Assembly: GCA_017994635.1 (NCBI GenBank)
Contig: JAGOKK010000004.1
Span: 1-50,708 of the forward strand
Reading direction: 5' to 3'
DNA: 50,708 nucleotides
DNA from: Candidatus Cloacimonadota bacterium
Lineage (GTDB): Bacteria; Cloacimonadota; Cloacimonadia; Cloacimonadales; Cloacimonadaceae
Part shown: positions 27,801 to 35,877 of the stretch, piece by piece
Position numbering within the stretch: the stretch's first letter is position 1
Layout: every line of letters begins with the position of its first letter
The notes under the pieces: model-generated
Seen by the model: the letters and a program-made list of their open reading frames with translations, nothing else
What the model was told of the DNA's origin: nothing
The model's database searches: none
Position numbers and translations under genes: made by a program

Positions 27801-28649
27801 AAGGTGTCCTCCGAGAGTAACTACGACTTCCTGAAGTTCTTCATAGATGATGTCGAAATGGGTTCCTGGAGCGGCAACCGCCCCTGGGGAGAGGAAACTT
27901 ATAGCGTTAGCGCTGGGACCAGAACCTTCAAATGGACCTACGTGAAAGACGTCAGCCAGAACTCCGGCTCTGACGCAGCATGGATCGATAACATTATCTT
28001 CCCGCTATCCGCAGATGGAGATGTGGCCATGTTCTATACTGGAACTCAAAGCCTAGACTATCTGGTGAACCCCAATTCTACGGTCAGCAAGGACATCGTC
28101 ATCCGCAACCTGGGTACTGCCAATCTGGATGGGCTGATGTCCATCCCGGCTGAGTTCGTTCTCAGCTATATGGGTCAGGAACTTCCCGATGACTATTATT
28201 ACAGCATCGCACCCAGCGTCACTGCGGTATTCACCATGACCTACGTAGCAGGCAACACTGTTCCGGAACTCAATTCACAGGTGCAAATCACGTCCAATGA
28301 TCCTGATATGCCTACCTATTCCATCCCCGTGACTCTTACGCCTGTCTCTAATAATGACAATATAAATCCCTTGATTACCTCTCTGACTGGGAACTATCCC
28401 AATCCTTTCAATCCCAGCACTTCCATCCGCTTCAGCTTGAAGGATGCAGGGAAAGTAAGGATCCAGATCTACAATCTCAAGGGACAATTGGTGAAGAATC
28501 TCATCAATAGTGATCTGCAGTCTGGTAACCATCAGATCGTATGGGATGGCCGTGATGATCGCGGAAACGGCGTTTCCAGCGGTATCTATTTCTATCGCAT
28601 GGAAAGTGGCGATTACACCCGTACCAATAAGATGATGCTTATGAAATAA
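24879..28649 (+). CDS. gingipain-like C25 protease with C-terminal sorting domain (copy 1)
   Basis: 1256 residues, exported. Order: signal peptide (1-20); a propeptide-like region to about 230; C25 caspase-like catalytic domain (about 238-600); Ig/CARDB-like modules (about 600-910); a cleaved-adhesin or MAM-like jelly roll (about 913-1044, 'FESGDFSAFPW' to 'AAWIDNIIFP'); a linker; and the type A/FlgD-like sorting domain (about 1170-1256, NYPNPFNP to KMMLMK). The catalytic pair is H444 (NYTAHGG) and C477 (GNCCLTSKF), 33 residues apart as in gingipain RgpB (H211/C244). C476 precedes it. ATG 24879 follows TAGGAG; ATG 24855 lacks a site. Confidence 0.88.
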   Translation: MKKHLIMLVLAVLASLLAAGTINLQSTPAQAKILSSSSEGLSVRFAVDTFEYQEVNTKEGVWTMLNAKDYTSTNRVGEPALPLMRKIISVPLGARLDYSLSDTHKRSVSLEASGVRYPIIPAQEPVAKCDDPASLKFSVNRNFYNGQRATSEATIQLTELGMMRGERLVALDFIPANYNPATKSLDVTLATNVDIRFVNADYIATSELKGKAYSPVFASAMASSVWNYQDTRISLMRYPVGYVIITPASFIPALQPFVDWKTREGYAVSVNTIESIGNSTTAIKTFMQNLWNSATTTNPAPSYLLIVGDVAQVVSNSGTTGSHPTDLNYVRLQGNDFMPEMYFGRFSATTPDEVTNQVNKTLLHEQYAMPDDSYLQNSVLIAGMDSYYAQTHGNGQINYATQNYFNTSHGIDAHTYLYPTSGSSLTAIRNDVSAGAGYVNYTAHGGVTDWSDPNFTISHINQLQNTNKYPVVVGNCCLTSKFDSPICFGEAWLRATDKGGVIYIGGTNSTYWDEDYWWGVGAKGSATGNAPAYNANTLGVYDAVFHDHQEDFTDWAYSAGGMVVMGNMAVVQGNSSRINYYWEIYTIMGDPSLMPYMGIPADNNATIPETLFLGLGTMEIMADPYSYVALSMNGVLHGVGLADENGNLTLNYTPFTEPGMADIVITRSMRQPLISQISVIPNEGAYVTVGQIVLADDNGIAEAGESLPIDLTFSNVGVLDAQNLSVSITTDSPWIFANQSEATINDIASETQITVEDIFTLNINQGTPDQHVATFIITVTDGTNEWSSTRALTINAPNVIIASTSFFDPNNNGAFEAGELINITLNIQNTGHMPVESGALNLILNSDQASLPLNSFLIPGLNIGNNLPLSFDLQLASTVVDGSVVPLGIVLDMGAQMINHSVIIPIGAVVEGFESGDFSAFPWVNSSSSPWTVIGSDAAEGTHSAKSGTIGNNASTSLQIVMSVGMDSEIKFSRKVSSESNYDFLKFFIDDVEMGSWSGNRPWGEETYSVSAGTRTFKWTYVKDVSQNSGSDAAWIDNIIFPLSADGDVAMFYTGTQSLDYLVNPNSTVSKDIVIRNLGTANLDGLMSIPAEFVLSYMGQELPDDYYYSIAPSVTAVFTMTYVAGNTVPELNSQVQITSNDPDMPTYSIPVTLTPVSNNDNINPLITSLTGNYPNPFNPSTSIRFSLKDAGKVRIQIYNLKGQLVKNLINSDLQSGNHQIVWDGRDDRGNGVSSGIYFYRMESGDYTRTNKMMLMK

Positions 28650-28657
28650 ATCCCCCC

Positions 28658-28693
28658 GGCTTGCCCCTCACTTGAGGGGCAGCCTTTGTTTTT
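28658..28693 (+). terminator. rho-independent terminator after protease copy 1
   Basis: GGCTtGCCCCTCA (28658-28670) pairs with TGAGGGGCAGCC, which ends at 28684, with one bulged T and a minimal loop. A T-rich run follows to 28693. Confidence 0.85.
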
Positions 28694-28775
28694 GATATAT
28701 ATACATCGGAGCCAATGTGAGCTCCACAAAGCATAAGAAGTGATAATCTATATGAGATACAATGGAGGATATACA

Positions 28776-31700
28776 ATGAAGAAGCTCATTGTGTTACTAA
28801 GCCTGTTATGTACTCTCGGCCTTTGGGCAGAGACTGTCGTACTGGGCGAACAAGCGAATCAGATACGCCTGATTAACAGCAGCGAATACTCTTCGCGTAT
28901 CGAACTGAGCCTCGGATCTTTCGAGCGTGAAGCAGTACAGATCGATGGCCGTACATGGTATTTGCCGACACTCAAGAAAGCTGGCCTCACACTTGAGACC
29001 GGATACCCACAAGTTCCTGTTATGGCAGCCAGCGTGATCATCCCTGCCACTGCAGGAATGGTATTGAACATCATACAGAGCGAGTATGTGGATATCCCCA
29101 TGCCGATCGCTCCTTCCAAGGGAAATCTGACCCGCAATATAGATCCTGCAAGCGTTCCCTATAGCTTTGCGGATTTTTATAACGGAGACGACGCCTATCC
29201 CCTCAGCACTGCTTACCTCAGCGAACCATTTATCATGAGGGATTACCGAGGGATCACTGTGCGTTTCCAACCCTTTGAATACTTCCCTGATACGCAGACC
29301 ACCCGCGTCTATACGAAGCTTGTGGTCGATGTAGTGGCCAACGGTAGCGACTTCACCAATGCAGCCAGCACAAATATGCGCAAAGAAAGCCCTGAGTTTT
29401 CTGGAATCTATCAAAGCATGTTCCTGAATTACGCCAGCGCCAAGTACCCAATCCTGAGTGAAGAGGGGCGCATCCTGGTGATCACACACTCCATGTTTAA
29501 CGACACTATCCTGCCCTGGGTAAATTGGAAACGCCAAATGGGTTACACTGTTGACGTGGTGGACGTTTCGGTTGCCGGCCCCAGCGCCAGCAATATCAAG
29601 ACCTACATTCAAAATCAATACAATCTAAACGACGGCCTGAAGTACGTCCAGCTTATGGGCGATGCGCCCCAGGTTCCTTCGCTATCCTTTGGCGGTGGTG
29701 GCAGCGATCCATCCTATGCCCTTTTGGCCGGTGCTGACAACTATCCGGATATCTTCATCGGCAGATTCTCCGCCCAAAGCGTAGCGGAAATGCAAACCCA
29801 GATTCAGCGTTCCGTGTATTACGAACGCGATATGCAAGCTGATGACGATTGGATCATCCGCGCCATGGGCATTGCCTCAAACGAAGGTGGGGGCAGTCAG
29901 GGTGATATGGGCGAAAGCGACCAGGCACACATGGAATTGATCCGTACCGACTTGCTGGGTTACGGCTACAGCTCTGTGGACCAAATGTATCAGACAATGG
30001 GTGCTACCGCTACTCAGGTTGGGACAAACGTAAACAACGGCCGTGGCTTCATAAACTACGTGGGGCACGGATCCGACAATTCCTGGGTAACTACCGGCTT
30101 TAATAGCAATAACGTCAATGCCCTCACAAACGACTTCATGCTCCCCGTGATCGCATCTGTGGCTTGCGTGAATGGGAACTTTGTATCCCAGACCTGCTTT
30201 GCCGAAGCCTGGCTGAGAGCTACAAACAATAACAATGGCAATCCCACCGGTGCCACCGTGATGTACGCATCCACGGTAAATCAAGGCTGGAATCCACCCA
30301 TGAGAGCGCAGGATGAGATCACTGATCTGGTGATTGCTGAAGCTATGACCACAGTTGGTGGCCTTTTCTTCCATGGTTCATCCAAGATGATCGAAGTGTA
30401 TGGCACCGATGGTGTGGAAGAGTACAAATGCTGGACCATCTTTGGCGATGCGTCGTTGATGATGCGCAGCAAAACCCCCACTCTTATCAGTGCGGAATAC
30501 AATCCCGTCCTGTTGATCGGGATGAGCAGTCTCCTGGTGCAGACCGAACCCAACGCACGTTTAACTCTATCTGCCAATGATGTGATCTATGGTAAAGCGA
30601 TCGCTGATGCAGGCGGCACAGCCTTGATCACTCTGGAAGTTTTACCTGATGAGCCGATGGATCTCACGCTTACCATCGCCGCATTTAACAAGGTAACCCA
30701 CATGGGCATCGTGCAGGTCTTGCCTGCAGATGGCCCCTATCTGATCGTAACCGGTGTGAATGTAAACAGCGGTGTACCTGCCCATTATGGAGAATTGGTT
30801 AATGTCCAGATCGACATGGAAAACGTGGGTAATGATCCAGCAGAAATCATCAGTGTGACTATCGAAACAGCCGATCCATACCTCAGCGTGGTTGGCGATC
30901 CCGAAGTGATCAGTGTGATTGCTGCCAATGCTACTGGCAGCACCAGCAGCGGGATAAATCTGCAGATTGCAAACAACACCCCTGATCAATGGATAGCTCC
31001 TTTCACTGTTCATATCAGCCTTCCTGATGGTGAAGAATTCAGTGCCGACCACAGCCTGGTGATCAATGCTCCTGTATTGGAATGGGGATACTTACAAGTG
31101 GATGACAGCCAGGGCGACGGCAATAACCGGATCGATCCCGGTGAAAGCTTCATCCTCGGCATTCCCTTCACAAATATGGGACACTCGATGAGCCCTGACA
31201 TCCATACAACGCTGATTGTCAATGGCGGTGAGCACCTTATGAATCCCATCGCCAATGATTTCGAAGCTCTGGATGTGAATGGTAGCGCGATCATGCAAAA
31301 TGAGATAACCCTTTCTTCTCAAGTGACTCCCGGCACCACGATCCAGATCATTGCCATGGCTAGCATGGGAGATTACACTGTCGTAAATACTTACAACGTT
31401 ATTGTGGGCATTTTACTGGAGAACTTTGAAAACGGTTTTGGTAATTATCCCTGGGCTTTCACCGGTGGTGATTGGACTACCAGTGCCAACGGTTATGGGA
31501 GCACCATGGCCGCACAAAGTGCCACCATCGGCAACAATCAGAGCACCAGCATGAACATCACCATGACCAATCCAGTCGATGGCATAGTTTCATTCTGGAA
31601 AAAGGTCTCCAGCGAAGTAGGACGCGACTACCTGAAATTCTATATCAACGGTATGCTCAAAAACCAATGGAGCGGTATCGATGAAAACTATTCTCAGGTA

Positions 31701-32459
31701 AGCTACATGGTAGCTGCTGGGACCAATACCTATCGTTGGGAATATGCCAAGGACAATTCTGTATCCGCCGGTAGTGATTGCGTGTGGATCGACGATGTAG
31801 TCTTCCCCGCCGAAAGCTTGAACAGCGGTAGTCCTGTGCTGGAAATAGACCAAACCAACCTTGATTTTGGCAATGCCAATATCGGGGAAGAGCTGGTCCT
31901 GCCCCTCATCATTTCAAACACTGGAAACGCCGGCATGATCGGAACCCTGCAAATCCCCGCTCCCTATTCCCTGGATAGCAGTGTTTCCGAAACGGTTAGC
32001 TTCATGAATTACACCATCCCCGCGGGCGAGACTCTGGAACTCTCCATCGCTTTCAGGCCGCAGGCTGAAGGTGTGTTTGCCGGATTCCTGATCGTCACTT
32101 CAGACGATCCTGATGCTCTGCAGACAAACATCCCCCTGATGGGCAGTGCTACCCCGGTCAGCAACAACGATAATGTGAATCCCGTAGTTACCAGATTGGG
32201 CAGCAACTACCCCAATCCCTTCAATCCAAACACCACCCTCAGCTATTCCCTCAAAGAACGCGGTGAGGTAAAGATAGACATCTACAATGTACTGGGTCAG
32301 AAAGTAAGAACCCTGGTAAATGGCGTGATGAACGCCGGGACACACTCGGTATCCTGGAACGGTATGGATGATAATCGCCGTCCTGTAGCCAGCGGAGTGT
32401 ATTTCTACAAGATGCAATCTGGAACATATACCAATACTCGCAAAATGATTCTGATGAAA
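28776..32459 (+). CDS. gingipain-like C25 protease with C-terminal sorting domain (copy 2)
   Basis: 1228 residues. Signal peptide (1-20), propeptide-like region, C25 catalytic domain (about 230-570), CARDB-like modules, jelly-roll module (about 884-1012, FENGFGNYPW to DDVVFP), an Ash/Hydin 'anchor D' module (about 1026-1125, LDFGNANIGEE), then the NPFNP sorting domain (about 1142-1228). H431 (NYVGHGSD) and C464 (ASVACVNGNF) are 33 residues apart; CVNGNF...CFAEAWLRA closely follows the RgpB pattern I recall. Start at 28776 with GGAGG seven bases upstream. Paralogue of the preceding gene, separated by a terminator; specificity (Arg/Lys or other) cannot be read from the sequence. Confidence 0.88.
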
Positions 32460-32486
32460 TAGACGATCCCCATTGCCTCATATAGA

Positions 32487-32520
32487 ACCCGGATGTAGTT
32501 TCATCCGGGTTTTTCTTTCA
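32487..32520 (+). terminator. rho-independent terminator after protease copy 2
   Basis: AACCCGGATG (32487-32496) pairs perfectly with CATCCGGGTT (32503-32512), 6-base loop, followed by a T-rich run. It lies 27 bases after the stop codon. Confidence 0.9.
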
Positions 32521-32836
32521 TCCCGTGATGATGCCCCCCTACTCACCTGAGATCAAGTCAAACCCCTCCTGAACCCTTCCTGAATCCGGTTCAGGAAACC
32601 TTTGGGTGGCGTCCTGGTGGCGTACAAGCTGGCAGAGGGGAAGAACTGTAAAACACACTGGGATATGTCTCCCACTCCCCCAGATCAATGGTGGTGCGCA
32701 GAAGCAAAGCTGAGTATACTTGCTACAATGCCCCCATTTCCCACACTTACAGCACCAGTATGTAGATATTCCGCAGGCACAGCGTCAGGACTTCTTTCAG
32801 TCCATCGGCGCAGAAAGCATTCTGGGCAAACAAAAA
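32521..32836. other. intergenic region between convergent genes
   Basis: Contains the third palindrome copy (32579-32595 core) and otherwise unrecognised sequence. The longest open frame (32602-32865, +) has no ribosome binding site and runs through the terminator, so it is not called. Confidence 0.55.
32562..32625. repeat. dispersed palindromic element, copy C (diverged)
   Basis: The core CCTGAATCCGGTTCAGG at 32579-32595 is nearly the same as the core of copies A and B. The flanks keep GAACCC on one side and GGGTGGCG on the other but are otherwise rearranged. Confidence 0.55.
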
Positions 32837-32858
32837 AGCGGCGCCTTATGGCACCGCT
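32832..32858 (-). terminator. rho-independent terminator of the pilin-like gene
   Basis: AGCGGCGCC (32837-32845) pairs with GGCACCGCT (32850-32858) with one mismatch over a 4-base loop. On the minus strand TTTTTT follows. Confidence 0.75.
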
Positions 32859-32882
32859 GAAATGATTTTGGTCAGCTTCTGT

Positions 32883-33371
32883 TTATTCCTGGGGCAGCCA
32901 TTCATCCTTGATGGTTGGCTTACGTTCCGGAGCGGGATCATCCACGCTGAAGCTACGATCGGCCAGTACATAGTTCAGCTTGATACCTGCCTTGCCAAAA
33001 GACTCTTTTGAGGTAACTACGAAAGAGAAGGTCTCACCATTGTATTCAAGAGTAAAATCCCCCAGATCGGTGGTGGGAAGATTTAGCTGACTGATGTCAA
33101 AGGGATACTCACCGAAATCATCGGTTTTCTTAAATTCCTCGGCGGCGTTGATGGCACTCTGCAAAGTCGGCAGCATTGCTTCAAATTTTGTCTGAGCAAG
33201 AGCTTCGGCAGCCTTATCCATTTTAAGCTGGCGCATGCCAAAAAAGAACACAAAGATCAGGCCCACCAAGAGCAGAATCATAATCAACTCCACAAGGCTG
33301 ACCTTGTTTGGATCGGCAAGCCCGTTTACCTGGCTTGTCTTGGTTGCAGCAGTATTTGTAGTATCAGACAT
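32883..33371 (-). CDS. pilin-like single-pass protein, unknown function
   Basis: 162 residues. A short polar N-terminus (1-22) is followed by VSLVELIMILLLVGLIFVFF, which resembles the type IV pilin/pseudopilin helix, including Glu at the fifth position. The residue before it is Lys, where prepilin peptidase needs Gly, so cleavage is doubtful. The rest is a soluble domain: an amphipathic helix (about 50-85), then beta-rich sequence with FTLEYNGETFSFVV. The family is not recognised; a pseudopilin descendant or an ordinary membrane-anchored protein are both open. It has its own terminator and stands alone. Confidence 0.65.
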   Translation of the reverse strand: MSDTTNTAATKTSQVNGLADPNKVSLVELIMILLLVGLIFVFFFGMRQLKMDKAAEALAQTKFEAMLPTLQSAINAAEEFKKTDDFGEYPFDISQLNLPTTDLGDFTLEYNGETFSFVVTSKESFGKAGIKLNYVLADRSFSVDDPAPERKPTIKDEWLPQE

Positions 33372-33526
33372 TATATTCTCCCAAGCGTATTCATCTTTGC
33401 CTCCACTATTTTTCAGCTTTCCTTTTTTGTCAAAGCTTTTTTTCCATAGTGTAGTGCATAGGTCACCAAGCTGATTGGAGCCTGGACAGAAAGCTATCCA
33501 GGAGTACAGGTCTTGATTTGGCCAGC

Positions 33527-35668
33527 TTACTTGATTTTCAATGCTTTATGTATGAAGCTGTGTCCGTTCTCTCTCACCGATAACAGGTATATTCCCGAAG
33601 CACAATCCCTGCCTGTACCATCTTTACCATCCCATACTAACTCTTGCTGTCCTTTGGCCAGTGATGTGTAGCTACGGCTGATTACCCTTTGTCCCTTCAA
33701 GTTATAGACCGTTAGTTCCAAGGGACCCGAGCCCAATTTCTCGAAACGCAGCGACAGGGCAGACCTGAAGGGATTGGGATAGGCGAGGGCTTTCGATACT
33801 GCAGGAACAATGGGATCCACAGTGCTGACCGGCAAACCATTTTCATTGTAGAGATAGAGTTTTATACCTCCGAACCACTTGGTATTATCCGAATCTACAT
33901 ATATGACACTAATAACATTTTCCAGAGGTGAATTGGTGGCATCGAAAGTGCACCACTGGGTTCCGTCAAAGCAGTGCAGATTGCGTTCATGCGCTGTCGC
34001 CACCCATACTACATTACTGTGATCCACAGCCACAGCTGTAAAATGGGAGCTATCCCAAGGAAAATCACTGGGAGTATAGTGAGTCCAAACCCCATTGGCA
34101 TAGTGGGAGAGTTCGCCATGAGCCACCCATACATCTCCAGAGGGGCCAAAAGCGATATCACTCGTACCAATGATTTCGCTAAAGACATTGAATACACCGT
34201 TTTGATAGTACAACAAACCGTTGCTGCATCCCAGCCATACTGTACCTTCACCATCCACCTTGATCACTTCCGTGTTCCCGGGATCCATGCCCGCCTCGGC
34301 TGCAGTAAGAGGATTCCATACTCCATCGCAATAGCGGGATACACCTGATCCATTACCAATCCAAACCTCATCACCCACTGCACATATAGTCTTTACCCAA
34401 CCACCACCAATGCCGGTCTGACTGGCAGAATACTCTTCATATCCTGAGGGGCTCCATTTGAGGAGCTGGATGCAGCCTCCGATCCAGAGATTCAATTGTG
34501 AATCCTGCGCCATCGACCACACATGATCACAAGCCATGGGTATATTGTACATACCATAGCATTCGATTCCGCCTTCATTGTCTATGGAGAGGATACCTCC
34601 AGTACCCTTCTCCTCGCTCGTAGCCAACCAAAGTTTATCATCAAAGCCACGGAAGACTTTCTGAACATAGGGACTTGGCAAAGGCATGGCGCAAACTGGA
34701 TATGGCGTGGCATTACCTGCTTCCAAGCATACTAGGGACTGAGGAGAATATGTGTCAAACATGCTCAGCCATACTCTGCCCTCAGGATCCACTTCCACAC
34801 TCATGAATCCGAGGTTATAGTCCGCTATATCGTCATTGGAATAATGCTCTACAATCCCCCAATTGGGTATATGCAGTAAATTGTCCCATTCAGTCAGCCA
34901 TACACCTCCAAAGGGATCTGCCCAAATAGAGGTGTAGCCGTCCAGATCATACCCCTGATACGCGGTTTCATTCCACCAGAGGGCACCTACGTTTCTCATC
35001 ACCCCTGTATCGTGGAGAAACCATACGCCGCCATTTGTATCGCATGCAATACTATTGATGCTTGGAAGAGTCGGAAGGCCGGGTTGCTGAGATAAGAGAA
35101 ACCACTGGGTGCCATCGAAGTGGTACACTTGATAGGGGACACATAACCATACTCCACCGTTCATATCGGCGTCAAAATCGATAAAATCGTAGGTATAAGG
35201 TAAGGTGGAATTGGCTGATGTGTAAGCATTCCACTGTCCCGCTGAGTAACTTGCCACTCCGGATTCTGTGGCAATCCACATGGTGCCGGCAGAATCTTTC
35301 ACTATCCTTCTGACTACGATATCTGACAAACCGATATCCTCTACAGAAAAGAGATGCCAACACTCACCGTCGAACCGCATCAGACCGCCATATCCCCCTG
35401 CCCAGATCTGACCCTGGTCATCTTCGCAAACGCTAAGAAACCAGTCGATTGATATGGGGGTATTTTGCTTTGAATACTGAGTGCGGACGTCGTGCGTGGT
35501 ATCCCAGCACATTAGCCCTGCATCTGAAGCCACCCAGATCTCGCTGCCCACACAACAAATCTCATCTGGATAATAACCGGAGTAAGAGTGTACCTGCCAG
35601 TTCTCTCGCTGAGCATAAAGCATGAGGGAGAAAAGACACAACGAACAGACAAAGAATAAACGATTCAT
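33527..35668 (-). CDS. secreted beta-propeller (two-component-regulator-propeller type) protein with sorting domain
   Basis: 713 residues with a signal peptide ending in LYAQ (about 1-19). Residues about 30-600 are many short propeller strands of the Reg_prop type, seen as repeating 'G.VW..T..G' and W-x-P/A-x patterns (EIWVASDAGLMCW, QIWAGGYGGLMRF, GGVWLCVPY). The C-terminus is the sorting domain: YPNPF, VYNLKGQRV, VWDGKDGTGR, ASGIYLL, ending ALKIK. Propellers of this kind are normally the sensing half of hybrid kinases; here there is no membrane segment or kinase, so it is a free secreted version. ATG 35668 follows AAAGGAG. Confidence 0.82.
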   Translation of the reverse strand: MNRLFFVCSLCLFSLMLYAQRENWQVHSYSGYYPDEICCVGSEIWVASDAGLMCWDTTHDVRTQYSKQNTPISIDWFLSVCEDDQGQIWAGGYGGLMRFDGECWHLFSVEDIGLSDIVVRRIVKDSAGTMWIATESGVASYSAGQWNAYTSANSTLPYTYDFIDFDADMNGGVWLCVPYQVYHFDGTQWFLLSQQPGLPTLPSINSIACDTNGGVWFLHDTGVMRNVGALWWNETAYQGYDLDGYTSIWADPFGGVWLTEWDNLLHIPNWGIVEHYSNDDIADYNLGFMSVEVDPEGRVWLSMFDTYSPQSLVCLEAGNATPYPVCAMPLPSPYVQKVFRGFDDKLWLATSEEKGTGGILSIDNEGGIECYGMYNIPMACDHVWSMAQDSQLNLWIGGCIQLLKWSPSGYEEYSASQTGIGGGWVKTICAVGDEVWIGNGSGVSRYCDGVWNPLTAAEAGMDPGNTEVIKVDGEGTVWLGCSNGLLYYQNGVFNVFSEIIGTSDIAFGPSGDVWVAHGELSHYANGVWTHYTPSDFPWDSSHFTAVAVDHSNVVWVATAHERNLHCFDGTQWCTFDATNSPLENVISVIYVDSDNTKWFGGIKLYLYNENGLPVSTVDPIVPAVSKALAYPNPFRSALSLRFEKLGSGPLELTVYNLKGQRVISRSYTSLAKGQQELVWDGKDGTGRDCASGIYLLSVRENGHSFIHKALKIK

Positions 35669-35877
35669 GGTAACTCCTTTTGAAGATTACAGAATTCACC
35701 TGCTTGTGACGCGCAATTATTGCTCCATATCTTTACTTATTGTTGAGATGCTGATAACTCTCGCCTACCGCAAGAGACAGGCAAGAGAAAGCAATACTTC
35801 ATTGCGCAGATGAGCACTCTATGATGAAGATACAAGGCGCTGTTTCCAGCGCCTTGTCGTGGTTGATATACGATTAT
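35669..35877. other. intergenic gap with hairpin
   Basis: Contains the hairpin at 35832-35857. No gene seen. Confidence 0.6.
35832..35857. terminator. strong hairpin downstream of the adhesin gene
   Basis: ACAAGGCGCTG (35832-35842) pairs with CAGCGCCTTGT (35847-35857), 11 base pairs, 4-base loop, 20 bases after the stop of the minus-strand gene. No clear T-run follows, so terminator is inferred from strength and position. Confidence 0.65.

Noticed and set aside
24879-32459. PorU sortase for one of the C25 proteins
   Set aside because: Both have the gingipain-type His/Cys surroundings and a full cleavable-type sorting domain, while PorU, as recalled, differs around the Cys.
32602-32865. 87-codon gene on the plus strand
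   Set aside because: No ribosome site; it overlaps the palindromic repeat and runs through the minus-strand terminator.
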